Assembly: GCF_000002595.2 (NCBI RefSeq)
Contig: NC_057009.1
Coordinates: 1,497,220-1,561,219, forward strand
Length of the DNA: 64,000 nt
Reading direction: 5' to 3'
Origin: Chlamydomonas reinhardtii
Lineage: Eukaryota > Chlorophyta > Chlorophyceae > Chlamydomonadales > Chlamydomonadaceae
The notes under the pieces were generated by a model. The model did no database searches. It saw nothing but the letters and a program-made list of their open reading frames with translations, and was not told where the DNA came from. This document shows positions 45,530 to 56,738 of this stretch, one piece after another (positions within the stretch are counted from its first letter, which is position 1; each line of letters opens with the position of its first letter). Both the position numbers and the translations under genes were made by a program.

Positions 45530-47048
45530 CGGGGGTCGGACGCGAACTGAGTGCAACTGTTGAAGTGCGGAGTGACGCAAACGCACAAGTCCTCGGCATG
45601 GCTAAATAAAGGACCGGTAGTCTGTCTACGACGCGCGTACGTGGTTCGTAGAATCTACGCGGAACGTTGCCGCTAGCGCGGTAGCATTTGGGTGAGTTGA
45701 TTGAGCGATGGCGGGCTCCCGTTAGCTAAGGAGTCCGACAGGCGCGGTAGCAGGACCGTATGTGCTTTCTCCTCAATGCAAATTCTGAGGCCGACTCCCG
45801 GTTTGCCGCCGCGAACACGGCGTTCGGGTTCGACCCGGTGAGCCGTGCAGTCGTAGTGACTATGTATCGCTAGCTCACCCCTTACCGAGAAAGCCATAGC
45901 TGCTGCAGTGTCCTGCACTGTGAAGCTTCAGCTCCTAGAGGATGGAGCCTGTGGAAAGCCCGGGGCGGGGGGAAAGACACCTCAGCGCCCGCCTCAATGA
46001 GCGCTCCTAGACAGCCGTTTCCACGCCCTCTGACTAGCCCCCCAGACATAACAGCAAACAGCGTATAATAATCGGTGCACGAAGTACAGGGTGTGGCGGA
46101 ACGCCTCCAGCGCGCCAAATTTGGGTGCAGGCCAGTCGTCGCAAACAGACAGGGGCTTTAAGCGGTGCCACCAGCAAAGCTTACCACCGAAGATATGGAT
46201 TCACGCCAGCTGGAGACCGTGAGACACAGTGCTGTGTTGAGCAGACGCGAGCGGAAGCTACACTACTTCCTTGCGCTTGTTCTGTGTTCACACCGTAGGC
46301 AGTATAGAAGCTATAGAAGCCACGCCACCTATATGCAGGCACCGGAGAAACAGGGAACTTTAAACCGACTGTGGAGTTAACAGGACGCGAGTTTGGAGGC
46401 GAGTGGTTGTTAATGTGTATTGCAAGTATGCTCGTGAATTCGTAGTATTGATTCTATATAGTGAGCGCTGTGGGGGCTTAGCCTTAGGCCAGCACGAGAA
46501 CCGCGGATGTACGGCTGCCTCGTAAACTGGCCCGGTCGTTTCTATTCCGACGGAAGGTCTTGCAGACTCCAGTCACACGGTTTGCAGTTCAGTGCCAACC
46601 TTCCAGGACTGTTTGAGAATGTCTTACCATCCCAAACAGGCAGCAGTGTGAAGCCGCGGAAACCTTTCTCCGGGCTCTTCCGCCGCTTCGCATGCCAAGC
46701 TTCAGAACAACTGAAGCACATTGGACTGACTGGTGGCGTAAAGGTGACGGAGGACTAGGGGAGAGGGAAAGTCGCGGCGGGCCAGCAAGGGGGCGGGCGC
46801 CATGCGGGACATTTGAAACCATTTCCTTGCCAGCGCGCCTCTAGTGAGCAACTTTGTTTATGGACATGACTTGTGCTTCAATTATATTTCATAGCTGGTC
46901 CTCTAACCCCGGCTTTGGGAGGCCATGCACCAAGACGACGCTGGCTGTTGGAAATCATCTGAAACATTTTCAAGCTAGTTCAAGACCTAGATGCAAATGT
47001 AGATCATCGGGCTGGACTGATCCGCAAACGCGCAAGGCAGCAGCGGCA
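45530..47048. other. Divergent intergenic region upstream of the LON-domain gene
   Basis: About 1.5 kb of lower-GC DNA with 5' regions for the minus-strand 792-residue gene and the plus-strand LON gene. An 83-codon + frame at 46507-46758 lacks codon bias and recognisable motifs. Nothing else is supported. Confidence 0.45.
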
Positions 47049-50000
47049 ATGTCAAAACTTTTCTACAAGGGTGAGCAGTAGGACTGTTGGGACGGAGCTT
47101 TACGAGTAGGAATTGCAAGCGAATGATGAAACTTGAATTGAGGCAAGGAAGCTTGGTAGCCGGGCACACCTGCTGCGTGCTACCCCACGCTGACAACGCG
47201 CCGACCCCATGTCGCGCTGGCCCCGCACAGACCTCATCGACCCACATGGCGGCGGTGCAAAGGTAAACAGCACGGGCACATCCGTGCGTTGGGGGGGGTG
47301 GGGTGGGGTGTTCTGTGAAATGCCTACGGCCGCATGCGGCGCCGGGGGCCGGGGGGGAGGACGGCCTAGACGCACTGACATGTCGCCGCGCCCGGCGCGT
47401 ACGCGCTGGAGTGCCAGCCACAGGGGACAGACTGACCGACCCGCCCACTTCAACCACTGCATATGGACCTTGAAAACATGTTGTCCTGCCCAGTACCAGT
47501 CGGCTCCTACCCTGCCCGCTCTGCCTGCCATACCTGTCACGCCACGTGTCCGCCCCGCCCCATCCTGCACACCCGCACCTTCCCATGCAACGCCGCACTC
47601 GCAACCCCAGGGCGCCGCCGCGCCGCCGCCGCCGCCGCTGCCCGCCACCAGCCGCCGTAGCGCGGAGCCGCACAGCGCCGCTCTGCTGGACCTGCCGCTG
47701 TGGCGCGCCGACAGCACCGTGCTGGTGGGGCAGCAGTCGCTGCTGCACATCCACACGCCCCTCTACGTGCACATGTTTGACGCGCTGTTCGCCCAGTCGC
47801 CCTGTGGCCCCTGGTACTTTGGACACGTGCGGCTGCCGGGCGGCTCACGGAACCTGGGCGCCGCCGAGTGGGAGCTGTGTAGGCAGGGCTCGTGTGCGCC
47901 GCATGTGGGCGTTCTGATGGAGGTGAATCGTGCGGTGCGGCTCGAGGACGGCAAGCTGATGGTCATAGCCACGGGCGTTGCCAGGATACGGGTAGGTGGC
48001 AGCGCATGCGCGTTTTGGGGTCTAGGGCGCGGGCATTGCGCCTGCGCGGAAGGAGCGGGGATGGGCTGGGGTAGCCAGGCGGGGAGCGTCCTGGTCGGGG
48101 TGGCCGAATGGGGCTGCTGCCTGGTGGGGACGCCGGGTTGGCGTCTCGTCGCTCCCTACACCGCCTGCTTTTGCTGCACAGTTGTGGCTTTTTAGGGGCC
48201 TGCCTTGCCTGTTGCTCGAAAATGCGGCGATCCCAATCGCTCCCGCTCCCGCGCCTTCCACCCCGCGCACGCCTGGCCGGTTGCAGGTTGTGCGCGCGCT
48301 GCAGTCCACGCCCTACTCCCGCGCCGAGGCGGTGGTGCTGCACGAGGAGGAGCTGCTGGAGGCGCAGCACGGCCTCGCGCTGGCGGCGGCGCTGGACGCA
48401 GCCGCGGCACCGCCGGCCGACTCTAGCGCGAGCTCGGCCGCGGGCCCCAGCTCCGCGCCTGGTGCGGCTGCGGGTGGGGGTGCGGGCGTGGGTGTGGGCA
48501 TGGGTGTGGAGGCTGTGCTTGCGGCGGCGCGCACGGCGGCCGAGGCGGCGGCGACGGCTGCCAGCTGGCCGTGGCTGACGTACGAGCTGGCCACGGTGCG
48601 GGCAGCGGGGTGGCCGGGCGGGCCCATGGAGGGCACGGAGGGGCCGGCGGACACACGCCGCCTGGTGACAGAGCTGGTGGACCATGGTGAGCACAGGTTT
48701 GGAAACAGGGACGGGGCTTCGGAGTTTGTGCTCCAAACCTTTGGGGCATTTTCACGCTCGGCTGGCCAGTGCCTATCTCGTCCTTATCCTGCTGTGCGGT
48801 TCATTTGGTCGAGGAGCTTTGTGCAGGTCACGAACAAACGCCATGCTTGCTGTTGGATGCCCGCACGCAGGCGTGCTCAATGTGGTGCCCTTCCCGGACG
48901 GACCCGTCGTCGGGCGGTGGGACCTGGCAGCACTGGCGCACACAGCCAACACAGCCGCCGAGGCTGCGGCCGCAGCGGAAGCCGCCGCAGTGCTGTTCCC
49001 CGCCGCGCCGCCTGCCGCGCCGTCAGCTCCTGCAGCGCCACCAGCACAGCCGGTGCAGTCGCCGCCGCCGCCACCACCACAGGCGCTTGGCACGTTTGGC
49101 TCGGCCGGCTCTGTGGCAGCCGCCCTTGCGAGCCTGGGTAGCGACTCCGACCTTGGCTCCGCCGCCACATCCTTCGACTCAGTTGACCTAGACGACCCGC
49201 CTGAACCCTCCTCGCCAGCCCCGTCCCCATCCACGTCCACCTCCCAACCACAGCCTCAGGAGCCGCACCAGCAGCAGCAGCAGCAGGAGCTGGTGCCGCC
49301 GGCGCCCTCACCGCCGGCGGACCTGGTGGAGGGCTTGACGGGCAACACCCGGCACGACCTGCTGCTGCTGGAGTCGCGGCTGTGGGCGGAGCTGGACGCG
49401 CTGGCGGTGCTCACCGCGCGCGTACACCAGCGGCGCCTGGGCCTGCCGCTGGGGCTGTTGCAGCTGCGCCCCAGTGACGAGCTGGTGGAGGAACAGATGC
49501 GGGCCGCCGCGGCGCCGGCGGCAGTCGGCGGCGACGGCGCGGCGACGGCTGCTGCTTCCGCAGCAGGAGGAGATGGTGAAGCGGCGGCAGTACTAGCAGG
49601 GGCAGCAGCAGGGGGCCATCGGCCGGCGCGGATGGAGGTGCCGGGCGTGGGCGTGGTGAATGGCGTGAAGCAGGCGGAGGGCACGGCGCAGCCGCTGCAG
49701 CATGAGGCCAGCGAGGGGTTGGACGTGTACGCCCCAGCCGCGTATCCACTGGAGCGGCGCGCGCTGCGGTTGTCGTATGCGGCGGCCGGCATCTTTGTGG
49801 AGGTGGGTGGAAGCCAGGCAGGGATGGGGCAGAGTTAGGGCAGGTAATGTCGCCACATTGCCGATGTCATGGATTCGGCCGCGCAGGACCAATTGCCGCA
49901 GACGCTGCCTGCATGTCGTCAACTGCGCCGGGGTGCTTGCGAGTCACCAAAGGTCAAGCGCGCTAGCTGCGGCACGGCTTGTCTGTACATCTCAGCGCCG

Positions 50001-50154
50001 CCCGCACGTGTTCGTCCTGCAGGGCTCGGACTGGGACACGCGGCAGGAGCTGCTGGAGGCCGGCTCCATCCGGCAGCGGCTGATCGCGGTGCTGTGCCAG
50101 GCGCGGGAGGCGCGCAAGGTGCTGTCGGCCATGGCCGTGCTGCGCAACCTTTAG
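47049..50154 (+). CDS. LON substrate-binding-domain protein without protease domains
   Basis: Six exons (47049-47070, 47231-47262, 47611-47991, 48287-48686, 48871-49802, 50023-50154) join in phase to 632 residues. The start MSKLFYK is in a 22-base first coding exon, followed by a 32-base microexon (DLIDPHGGGAK). The LON N-terminal fold runs from about residue 35 to 180: LLDLPLWRADSTVLVGQQ, LHIHTPLYVHMFDAL, FGHVRLPGG, VGVLMEVNRAVRLEDGKLMV and VARIRVVRALQSTPYSRAEA. No AAA+ or Ser-Lys protease domain follows. Instead there are Ala-rich linkers and a helical region (DLLLLESRLWAELDALAVLTARV), ending SIRQRLIAVLCQAREARKVLSAMAVL. Such stand-alone LON-domain proteins occur in plants and algae; the exact role is unknown. 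No obvious transit peptide was found. Confidence 0.82.
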
Positions 50155-51055
50155 AGGCTGTGAGCTGTGTATGCCTGTCAGGTGCAAATGGGCTGCAATC
50201 GAGCTGTCGAGTAGTACACGGTGCGCGGTCCTGGGGAAGGCGTGAGGCCTGAGAATGTGAGGCAGGCCGAGGCGTGCCTCGCCACCACCAGGCTGCGGAT
50301 GACTTGGCACGCAACTACCGTAGTGGCTGTCTGGCTGGTGTGCCGTGGGTGGGATAAATGCCAAAGTCAGGCAAAGGGATGCTGGTGCTGCCGCTGAATA
50401 TCACCGCCGGCGGGCTTGGTTGCCATTTGAATTGTACAGCTCATGGAAAGGCCATGAATGTCCGTTGGTGTAAACATTCGAGCCAGTCCTTCGCATTGCG
50501 CTTTGGCGCTTGGGCTGCTGGCCCGCCAAGGTCCGGCCAGGCCGCCTCACCCAACACCACCCCTGCCCAACACCATCTCACTAGGTTCAGACACACGCTG
50601 GGGATGTCGCCTGGGACCTGCTGAGGTGCTGCCTGCCGTTCTATGCCGCGCATGCCACCTGCTACTCCTCAGTCGATGCCGGATATATGGCCACAAACAT
50701 CCACCATCACATTCACCTCCAGCAGCATTGCTAATGTCCTCGGCATTGACCTAATGCGGCATGAAAACACGTCCACATACACTCAGCGCATCCAGAGCGG
50801 TGTATCCCTGGCGTCCAAGCATTACTAGGCCAACAAGTAGCTAAACATGAACAGTCATCTAGTCCGGGGATTTCTAAAAGTCAGCATGCACTCGTGTCCT
50901 TGGTCCCTGAGCACCGCTATGGACGCGTGGCTACCGTACCTGCGCCCAGGAAAGGGCCGCCATGGGGCTGCATGGGGCGCGCAACACCGCTCTGCGGCCC
51001 CCCCTCTAGCCTCACGTGGTCACAGACGTTGGCGGTTGCGCAGCGGTTGTGCAAG
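50155..51055. other. Convergent 3' intergenic region
   Basis: 3' UTRs of the LON gene (+) and the SLC35-type transporter (-). Only short frames without support. Confidence 0.5.
50469..50473 (+). terminator. TGTAA polyadenylation signal of the LON-domain gene
   Basis: TGTAA about 315 bases after the stop codon. Confidence 0.5.
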
Positions 51056-52736
51056 TCACTTCTCCTCCTGCTTGCCGCCGAGCAGCGGCTCCTCCTGCGC
51101 GGCCGCCTCGCCGCGCTCAGTGTCCTTTGGGGGCGCCTCCGTCTTGGCGCCGTGCTTGCCGCCGTCCTTCTTGGCAAAGCCCTGGTAATACAGGGCGCCG
51201 AACACCATGGTCGAGCCCAGCCTGCAAGCAGATTGGCAATGCATGGGGGAACATGAATGCGGCTCAGTGACTGCGTAGTGTTGCTGCTCCCTACCGCACG
51301 TCATGGCTGGGACTCTGGGACAACCCTCCAACGGTGAGGCGACGCCACGCCACCACCTGCACTGTCCGCCCCACCTCCCAGCCCGCTCCCATCCCGGCAG
51401 GCTCGCACGGGCGCGCACACTCACCACTGGCCACCGGTGAGCGGGTGCGCAAACAGGATGCAGGACAGCAGGATGGACAGGAACTGGCGGGTGGTCATGA
51501 TGGTGGCGAACACCAGCGCGCCGAAGGTCTTGATGGTGTAGGAGATGAACAGCGCACCCACGGTGGCGGCCACCGACAGTGTCATCATAGACGACAGTGC
51601 GTCGGGGTGGCGGTTCACGAACGAGAACGCCAGGGGCAGCTGGCCCGAGGAGAACAGGCCTGAGGGAAGGAGACGAAGCGTGTGGCGTTGGGCTGGATGG
51701 TTAGGGCTTCGGAAGGGCGAGGGGGTTGGGGGAAAGGGCGGGCCGGTGGGGGGACTCCGGCGCGCATGGCGGCCGACACAGCACGCTCAGCACGTTGCGC
51801 CCACCCTGGCCCCAACGGCGGGCGCTGTACCGAGTGAGGCTCAACCCCATGCCCGCGCGCACACACCCGCGCCTCTTCTCACCCAGCATGCTCAGAATGG
51901 AGGAGCACATGGTGGTGTACAGCATCTGGTTGTAGGTGGTCATGTTGTACCCCTTGAACAGCTTGTCCTGGAACGTCGACGTGAAGCCGTCAAAGCCCAG
52001 GTAGCCCAGCATCAGCGCCAGGCCATAGATGCTGGACTGCCACAGGCTCTCCGAAACCTTGGACTTCACATCACCCGTCAGCAGGAACACCGTGCAGCCG
52101 GAGGTGATAACCAGTGCCAGACCCCAGTCCGCGGCCTTGTACTTCTTGCGCAGCATGAGGATACCCCAGATCATCACAGGCAGCATCTTCGCGCATTTCC
52201 CAAGGGTCTGGACCGGGAAAGACACGTATTTGAGTGCCTCGTATTGGCAGGTTGTGGCGATCACATTTGACAGCGACACGGCGAAGTAGGTCCAGATAGG
52301 CGCCACGGGGTAAATCTCCGAGTACTTGCCATCGTGCTGCACGCATAATGTAGGAAGGGTGATCAGTTGTGCAGCCGACAGGCCGGTCAGACGCGACTGC
52401 TGGGGGTAAGCGAACTCACCACCAACATGACAATGGCGACCGCGCAAGTCGTCAGGCGGTTGCACAGCACCAGGAAAAGGGAGTACTTGAATACCTCAGC
52501 TGCCGCGCCCTCTCCGAAAGGCATTGTCATAATGCGCTCCTGCAGAGCGTGCAGCGAGCCGTCTGTCGCCTCAGCATCCAAACTTGACCCGTCGACCAGG
52601 TCATCAGCATTGTCTGCGCGCTTACCTGAAGGACTCCATAGAGCATAAGGCATCCGACAATACCTGTCACACACCAGGCAACGTGCACCTTCTCATGGGC
52701 TTTAATTTTGCCCCAAAGCCAAGTAATCGGATTCAT
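51056..52736 (-). CDS. Nucleotide-sugar/PAPS transporter, SLC35B (UAA) family
   Basis: A multi-pass Golgi/ER-type antiporter related to SLC35B2/PAPST1, which import PAPS or nucleotide sugars (family knowledge). Five exons (52736-52626, 52539-52420, 52336-51883, 51659-51425, 51221-51056) give 361 residues. The family signature TCQYEALKYVSFPVQTLGK followed by KMLPVMIWGILMLRKKY is clear and most like PAPST1. About ten hydrophobic segments can be seen, for example VAWCVTGIVGCLMLYGVL, WTYFAVSLSNVIATT, ADWGLALVITSGCTVFLL, VGALFISYTIKTFGALVFA and FLSILLSCILFAHPL. The C-terminal tail is hydrophilic (KKDGGKHGAKTEAPPKDTE), cytosolic by analogy, and ends in Lys (KQEEK). The length is normal for the family. 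Whether the substrate is PAPS or a UDP-sugar cannot be told from sequence alone. Confidence 0.88.
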
Positions 52737-53283
52737 TTTTGCAAAACCTAATAGTGAACTGGTAGAGGAAGGTAAGAACAAGCTCTGGCAGGCTGTTTGG
52801 CTGACTTTTAAGGAGTCAGGCACGGTCCGCAACAGCTTCGGAATGGGGCCAGGCCAAATCCGTCCCGTCAGCAGGGGGGACCGGCTGCACGCTACTCCCA
52901 TACACCTCTGTCTCCCTGACGCTTACGGGCAGGTGGCAATAGCCCATCGTTACAGGAAGGCGCGGGTCCCCACAGCCGGGATACCCCGGGGCTGCGCAGC
53001 TGAGCTGTGGCCAAGTCGGACACGTGCTACAGCCCACGCAAGCCCGCAAGCTGGCCTAGCAATCACAATCCGCCCCGATCAAGTCCTGGTGCTTAACAAC
53101 CTTCAAATACACCGTGCATGAATAAACTGCAATCTTCACCAGTCCTCCGATGGGCTACGGAGGGATCCAGCATGTGTCACAGCGTGAAGGGGAGCTGCAT
53201 GTGCGCAAGTCGTGTCACAGCATCCCTCATGCCTGAAGCCACACCCGACTGTGACTCCGCACATGCCATGAATGATTCGGGAT
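52737..53283. other. Spacer between tandem minus-strand genes
   Basis: It holds the promoter/5' UTR of the transporter and the 3' UTR of the methyltransferase. Nothing else was seen. Confidence 0.5.
52950..52954 (-). terminator. TGTAA polyadenylation signal of the methyltransferase gene
   Basis: TTACA on the + strand, about 330 bases beyond the stop codon at 53284. Confidence 0.45.
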
Positions 53284-55277
53284 TTACTTGGTCATCATGT
53301 AAATGTATGCAACGTCCTCCTGAAAATCCAGTTCATCAGCCTCCCCTTGCTGTGCCCGCCCTTGCGCCGCCCCATGCGCTGCTGTGCCTCCAACGCCGGC
53401 GGCGGCCGTTCTGCCTGCCACACCGGGAGGCTGTGGGTCCGTGCCGTCGGGCGTTGCCAACAACTTAAAGCCCGCTTCGGGCATGTCCTCGACCTGCTCC
53501 GGACCCGGCAGTGTGCTGGTCGCGGCGTACTCCAGCGCCGGCAGCCGCACCCGCTTCACCTGCGTACACGGCATGGGGGCACCAGGAACCATACCGAGCC
53601 TTGTGGTGCTGCCGCATCCAGACACGGGCCACCACCTCACCTGAAAGCCCCATGCCAGTGTTTGTACCCCAACCACCCACCCCACACGACGCTCGCACCT
53701 TGAACTCGTGCCAGTACACGGGGCTGAGCCCGGCGGCTGAGGCGGCGGTGATGCAGTACATGTCGCGCCGCTGGCCTGGGGGTGACCAGCACATGCATGC
53801 ATGTGTGTGTTAAAGAGCACAAGGAACACTGGCCTGCATGCATGCATGTGTGTGTGCGCGTGATACGGTGGTGAGCGGCGGGGCGCGGTGGGGCGCCACA
53901 GCGCGTCAGTTGGAAGTGTGGTGCGTTGGAAGGATAAACAGTGCAGCGAATCCCTTTGAATAGCCTCCTGCTCAGTGGCGGGCTCGCGAGCCGGCCCTCA
54001 CGCACGCAGGAACAGGTCTGACCTGGCGGCGAGTGAGAGACGGAGATCCAAACGCCGGGTGTGGTCATACGGCTGAACACGTTGGCCACGGCGGCACCGG
54101 CGCGGTCGATGCCGTCCCGTGCCGTCAGCAAGCAATCCATGACGCCCTGCGGGGCCGCAGGCGGCGTGGGGGAACAGCTTGTGCCCGGGGCCCCAGCTAG
54201 CCCATACGCCCATACGGTACGTCGCCCAAGCCTCTGTGGTCCCCACCTTGTCCAGCACAATGCCGAACTCCCGGCCACCATCCGGCGTGCCATCCAGCTC
54301 AGGCCACTCCGCCTCGTCAACGCTGCGCTGCACCACCCGCAGCCCAGTGCGCGCCGGGCGGGCGGCTCGCTGGCGGTGGACCTCTGCCGCGCTGGCCGCG
54401 AAGTCTAGGACGGTGATGTACTTGAAGCCGCTACGCGGACGGGCGGTGTGGGGCGGGTGGGATGTGAGTAGGGGGAACCGCAGTGTGGAGTGGCCCGGCA
54501 AGCTTGAAGCTGGATGGACTGAAGCGCGTTGACAGCGCATCCGCGCAATCCAATGCATGCGGCCGCCCCATTGGCCCTTGAAGCGGCGAGACTATCTCAT
54601 GCTGGACCCTCCACATCAATGCATCCTCACCTGTCGTAGAGATCCTCCGCGAAAGTGGAGATGCCCGTGCCGACCTGCGAATGGCCAAGTAATCCCGGAC
54701 GCGTAGGCGCGATGGAGGCAAAGGGCAAGTGCGCATCCCTCCCATCCCCAGGGTAGGCCTGCTGTGTGCGCTGAGATGTTGCGTCAACACCGGCCTGCGT
54801 CTATACGCGTCCTGCTCACCAGTAGTATGTTCGGCAGTGGCGGTGGCCAGTGGTTCAGGAGGTCAAGCACTATCTTGCGGAGGGTTGAGTACGAGCAGAG
54901 CCTGCAATTCACCGGCACACACGGAAGCGCTAGGTTAACGCTGTATTGTGTGAGGCATTTAGCCTCATAACTTAGATTGCCAGCGGTAGCCCCGGTAGCA
55001 AAGGAGGGCGGGTGCAGAGAGCGGGCGCAGGGTTGGTGGGGAGGCGAGGAGTCAAGCGAGCCCCGCGGCATGTCCACGGAGTGGCGGGAAGAGCCGCACA
55101 CAACCCTAGGGTTCTAGAATGCGATAGGATACGTGGTGAACATCTTCAAGGACTATACTGCATACAGCTGGCCATGTAAACCCGCTGCCCTTTTTTTCCT
55201 GCAAATGCTTACCAGTCACGATGGTCAGCTTCGCTGGCGGTGCTCTCTTCCCAATGCTCAGCTGTCGCGAAAGCCAT
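53284..55277 (-). CDS. Class I SAM methyltransferase, METTL13/EEF1AKMT4-like
   Basis: Seven short exons (55277-55213, 54901-54820, 54674-54631, 54430-54247, 54146-54023, 53775-53699, 53559-53284) join in phase to 283 residues. The start MAFATAEHWEE is preceded directly by an in-frame TAG, and the exon-1/exon-2 join recreates the family pattern HWEES...HRDWLCSYSTLRKIV, which decided the frame. SAM-binding motif I is ILLVGTGISTFAEDLYDSGF (VGCG is more usual), followed by the acidic strand-2 end ITVLDFAASA and the post-motif DKGVMDCLL. These define the family of small methyltransferases, several of which modify lysines of eEF1A or citrate synthase. The C-terminus extends ~60 residues beyond the core with Gly/Ala-rich sequence and ends DVAYIYMMTK. 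The substrate is not assigned. It diverges from the mitochondrial carrier gene. Confidence 0.82.
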
Positions 55278-55802
55278 CTAATGCAGTCCATTATACCTCT
55301 GGCGATCAGGCCCTCAAGTTTTGTGTATGCAAGGTCGCCATGCAATTGTGCAATCGCAGCGCAAGTCAGCACGTCGTCGTCGCCTTTTTGTCAACTTGGA
55401 CACGCATTCTGTGTTGTGAGACATCACTTGGTGTGCCTGCATTTGGTCCTGCCGTTGCAAGTGCGTCTTGAGCCAACACGCCTTCAAATCACGTGTGTTA
55501 GTGCAGTAGAACTTATCGGGCAAGCCCTCGCACACCGCAAACAAGTGACTACGATAGTACTCGCGCGCAGCTCGCCTTGCTCGCTGCAAAGGCTTTTACA
55601 ACCTCGCCGCCGGTTCGGCGCGACCAACGGCTTCAGACGGTCGCCAAGCTGTATATTGAACGCCGGACGCCGGACGCTGCCCCGCATGCTGCCGTAGCCG
55701 TTGGCCGCTGAGTCTCGTCGTCCTACCTCCAGCGCAACGTGCCCGCCACGCAGCGCTGCATAGCCCTAAACCCGCGGGCACGCATCGGTACCGGTGGCAG
55801 CC
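55278..55802. promoter_or_regulatory. Bidirectional promoter region of the methyltransferase and carrier genes
   Basis: 525 bases separate the divergent start codons and must serve both. No specific box is assigned. Confidence 0.45.
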
Positions 55803-56738
55803 ATGTCGGACGACAAGAAGAAGCAACCCCACGTCTCCCCCGCCATCAAGGGCTTCGCCGGCTCTATCGGCGGCGTGGCGGAAGCATGCGCGCTGCAGCC
55901 CATGGATGTCATCAAGACGCGCCTGCAGCTGGACAAGGCGGGCAAGTACAAGGGCATCTGGGGCTGCGGCAAGACCATCATCCAGGAGGAAGGCGTTGCC
56001 GCGCTGTGGAAGGGCCTCACGCCCTTCGCCATGCACCTCACGCTCAAGTACGCGCTGCGCATGGGCTCCAACAGTGTCTACCAGTCCATGTTGCGTGACG
56101 ACAACGGCAAGCTGACGGACGGGCGCCGCATGCTGGCGGGCTTCCTTGCCGGCATCACGGAGGCGGTGGTGATCGTGACACCGTTCGAGGTGGTGAAGAT
56201 CCGGCTGCAGCAGCAGAAGGGGATGGCAAAGGAGCAGCTCAAGTATAAGGGCCCCATCAACTGCGCGCTGACAGTGCTGCGGGAGGAGGGCATCCGCGGC
56301 ATGTGGTCCGGCTGCACGCCCACGGTGCTGCGCAACGGCACCAACCAGATGTGCCTCTTCTGGGCCAAGAACAACGTCGACAAGTTCCTGTGGGACAAGC
56401 ACGAGGGCGACGGCAAGATGCTCACACCCACGCAGTCCATGACCTCCGGCTTCCTCGCGGCGCTGCTGGGCCCCATCGCCACCGGGCCCTTTGACGTGGC
56501 CAAGACGCGGCTCATGGCGCAGACCAAGACCTCCGGTGGCACCCGCTACAGCGGCTTCTTTGACGCGCTCATGCGCATCCCGCGTGAGGAGGGCATTATG
56601 GCCATGTGGAAGGGGCTGCTGCCGCGGCTGCTGCGCATCCCGCCCGGCCAGGCCATCGTGTGGGCGGTCAGCGACCAGATCACTGGCTACTTTGAGGCGC
56701 AGTCCATCGCAAAGGCCTCGGGCAGCCTGCCGGCGTAA
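55803..56738 (+). CDS. Mitochondrial carrier, succinate/fumarate-carrier-like
   Basis: An inner-membrane solute exchanger of the mitochondrial carrier family: 311 residues in one uninterrupted exon. The three ~100-residue repeats each carry the PxDxxK-type signature: PMDVIKTRLQ, PFEVVKIRLQ and PFDVAKTRLM. Each is followed by a matrix-helix glycine motif (EEGVAALWKGL, EEGIRGMWSG, EEGIMAMWKGL). The overall pattern, including GGVAEACALQPMDVIKTRLQLD and RNGTNQMCLFWAKN, is most like the succinate-fumarate carrier (SFC1/ACR1) group, which links glyoxylate-cycle succinate to mitochondria. That substrate call is by resemblance only. The start is ATG 55803; the N-terminus MSDDKKKQPHVSP is short and hydrophilic, as is normal for carriers. 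The lack of introns is unusual beside its intron-rich neighbours. Confidence 0.88.
   Translation: MSDDKKKQPHVSPAIKGFAGSIGGVAEACALQPMDVIKTRLQLDKAGKYKGIWGCGKTIIQEEGVAALWKGLTPFAMHLTLKYALRMGSNSVYQSMLRDDNGKLTDGRRMLAGFLAGITEAVVIVTPFEVVKIRLQQQKGMAKEQLKYKGPINCALTVLREEGIRGMWSGCTPTVLRNGTNQMCLFWAKNNVDKFLWDKHEGDGKMLTPTQSMTSGFLAALLGPIATGPFDVAKTRLMAQTKTSGGTRYSGFFDALMRIPREEGIMAMWKGLLPRLLRIPPGQAIVWAVSDQITGYFEAQSIAKASGSLPA

Noticed and set aside
46507-46758. 83-codon plus-strand frame upstream of the LON gene
   Set aside because: Mixed third-position composition and no motif; probably chance in lower-GC DNA.
55106-55372. Alternative first exon of the methyltransferase in another frame
   Set aside because: That frame does not continue in phase into exon 2, whereas the chosen frame restores the HWEE...RDWLCSY family signature and has an in-frame stop just upstream of its ATG.
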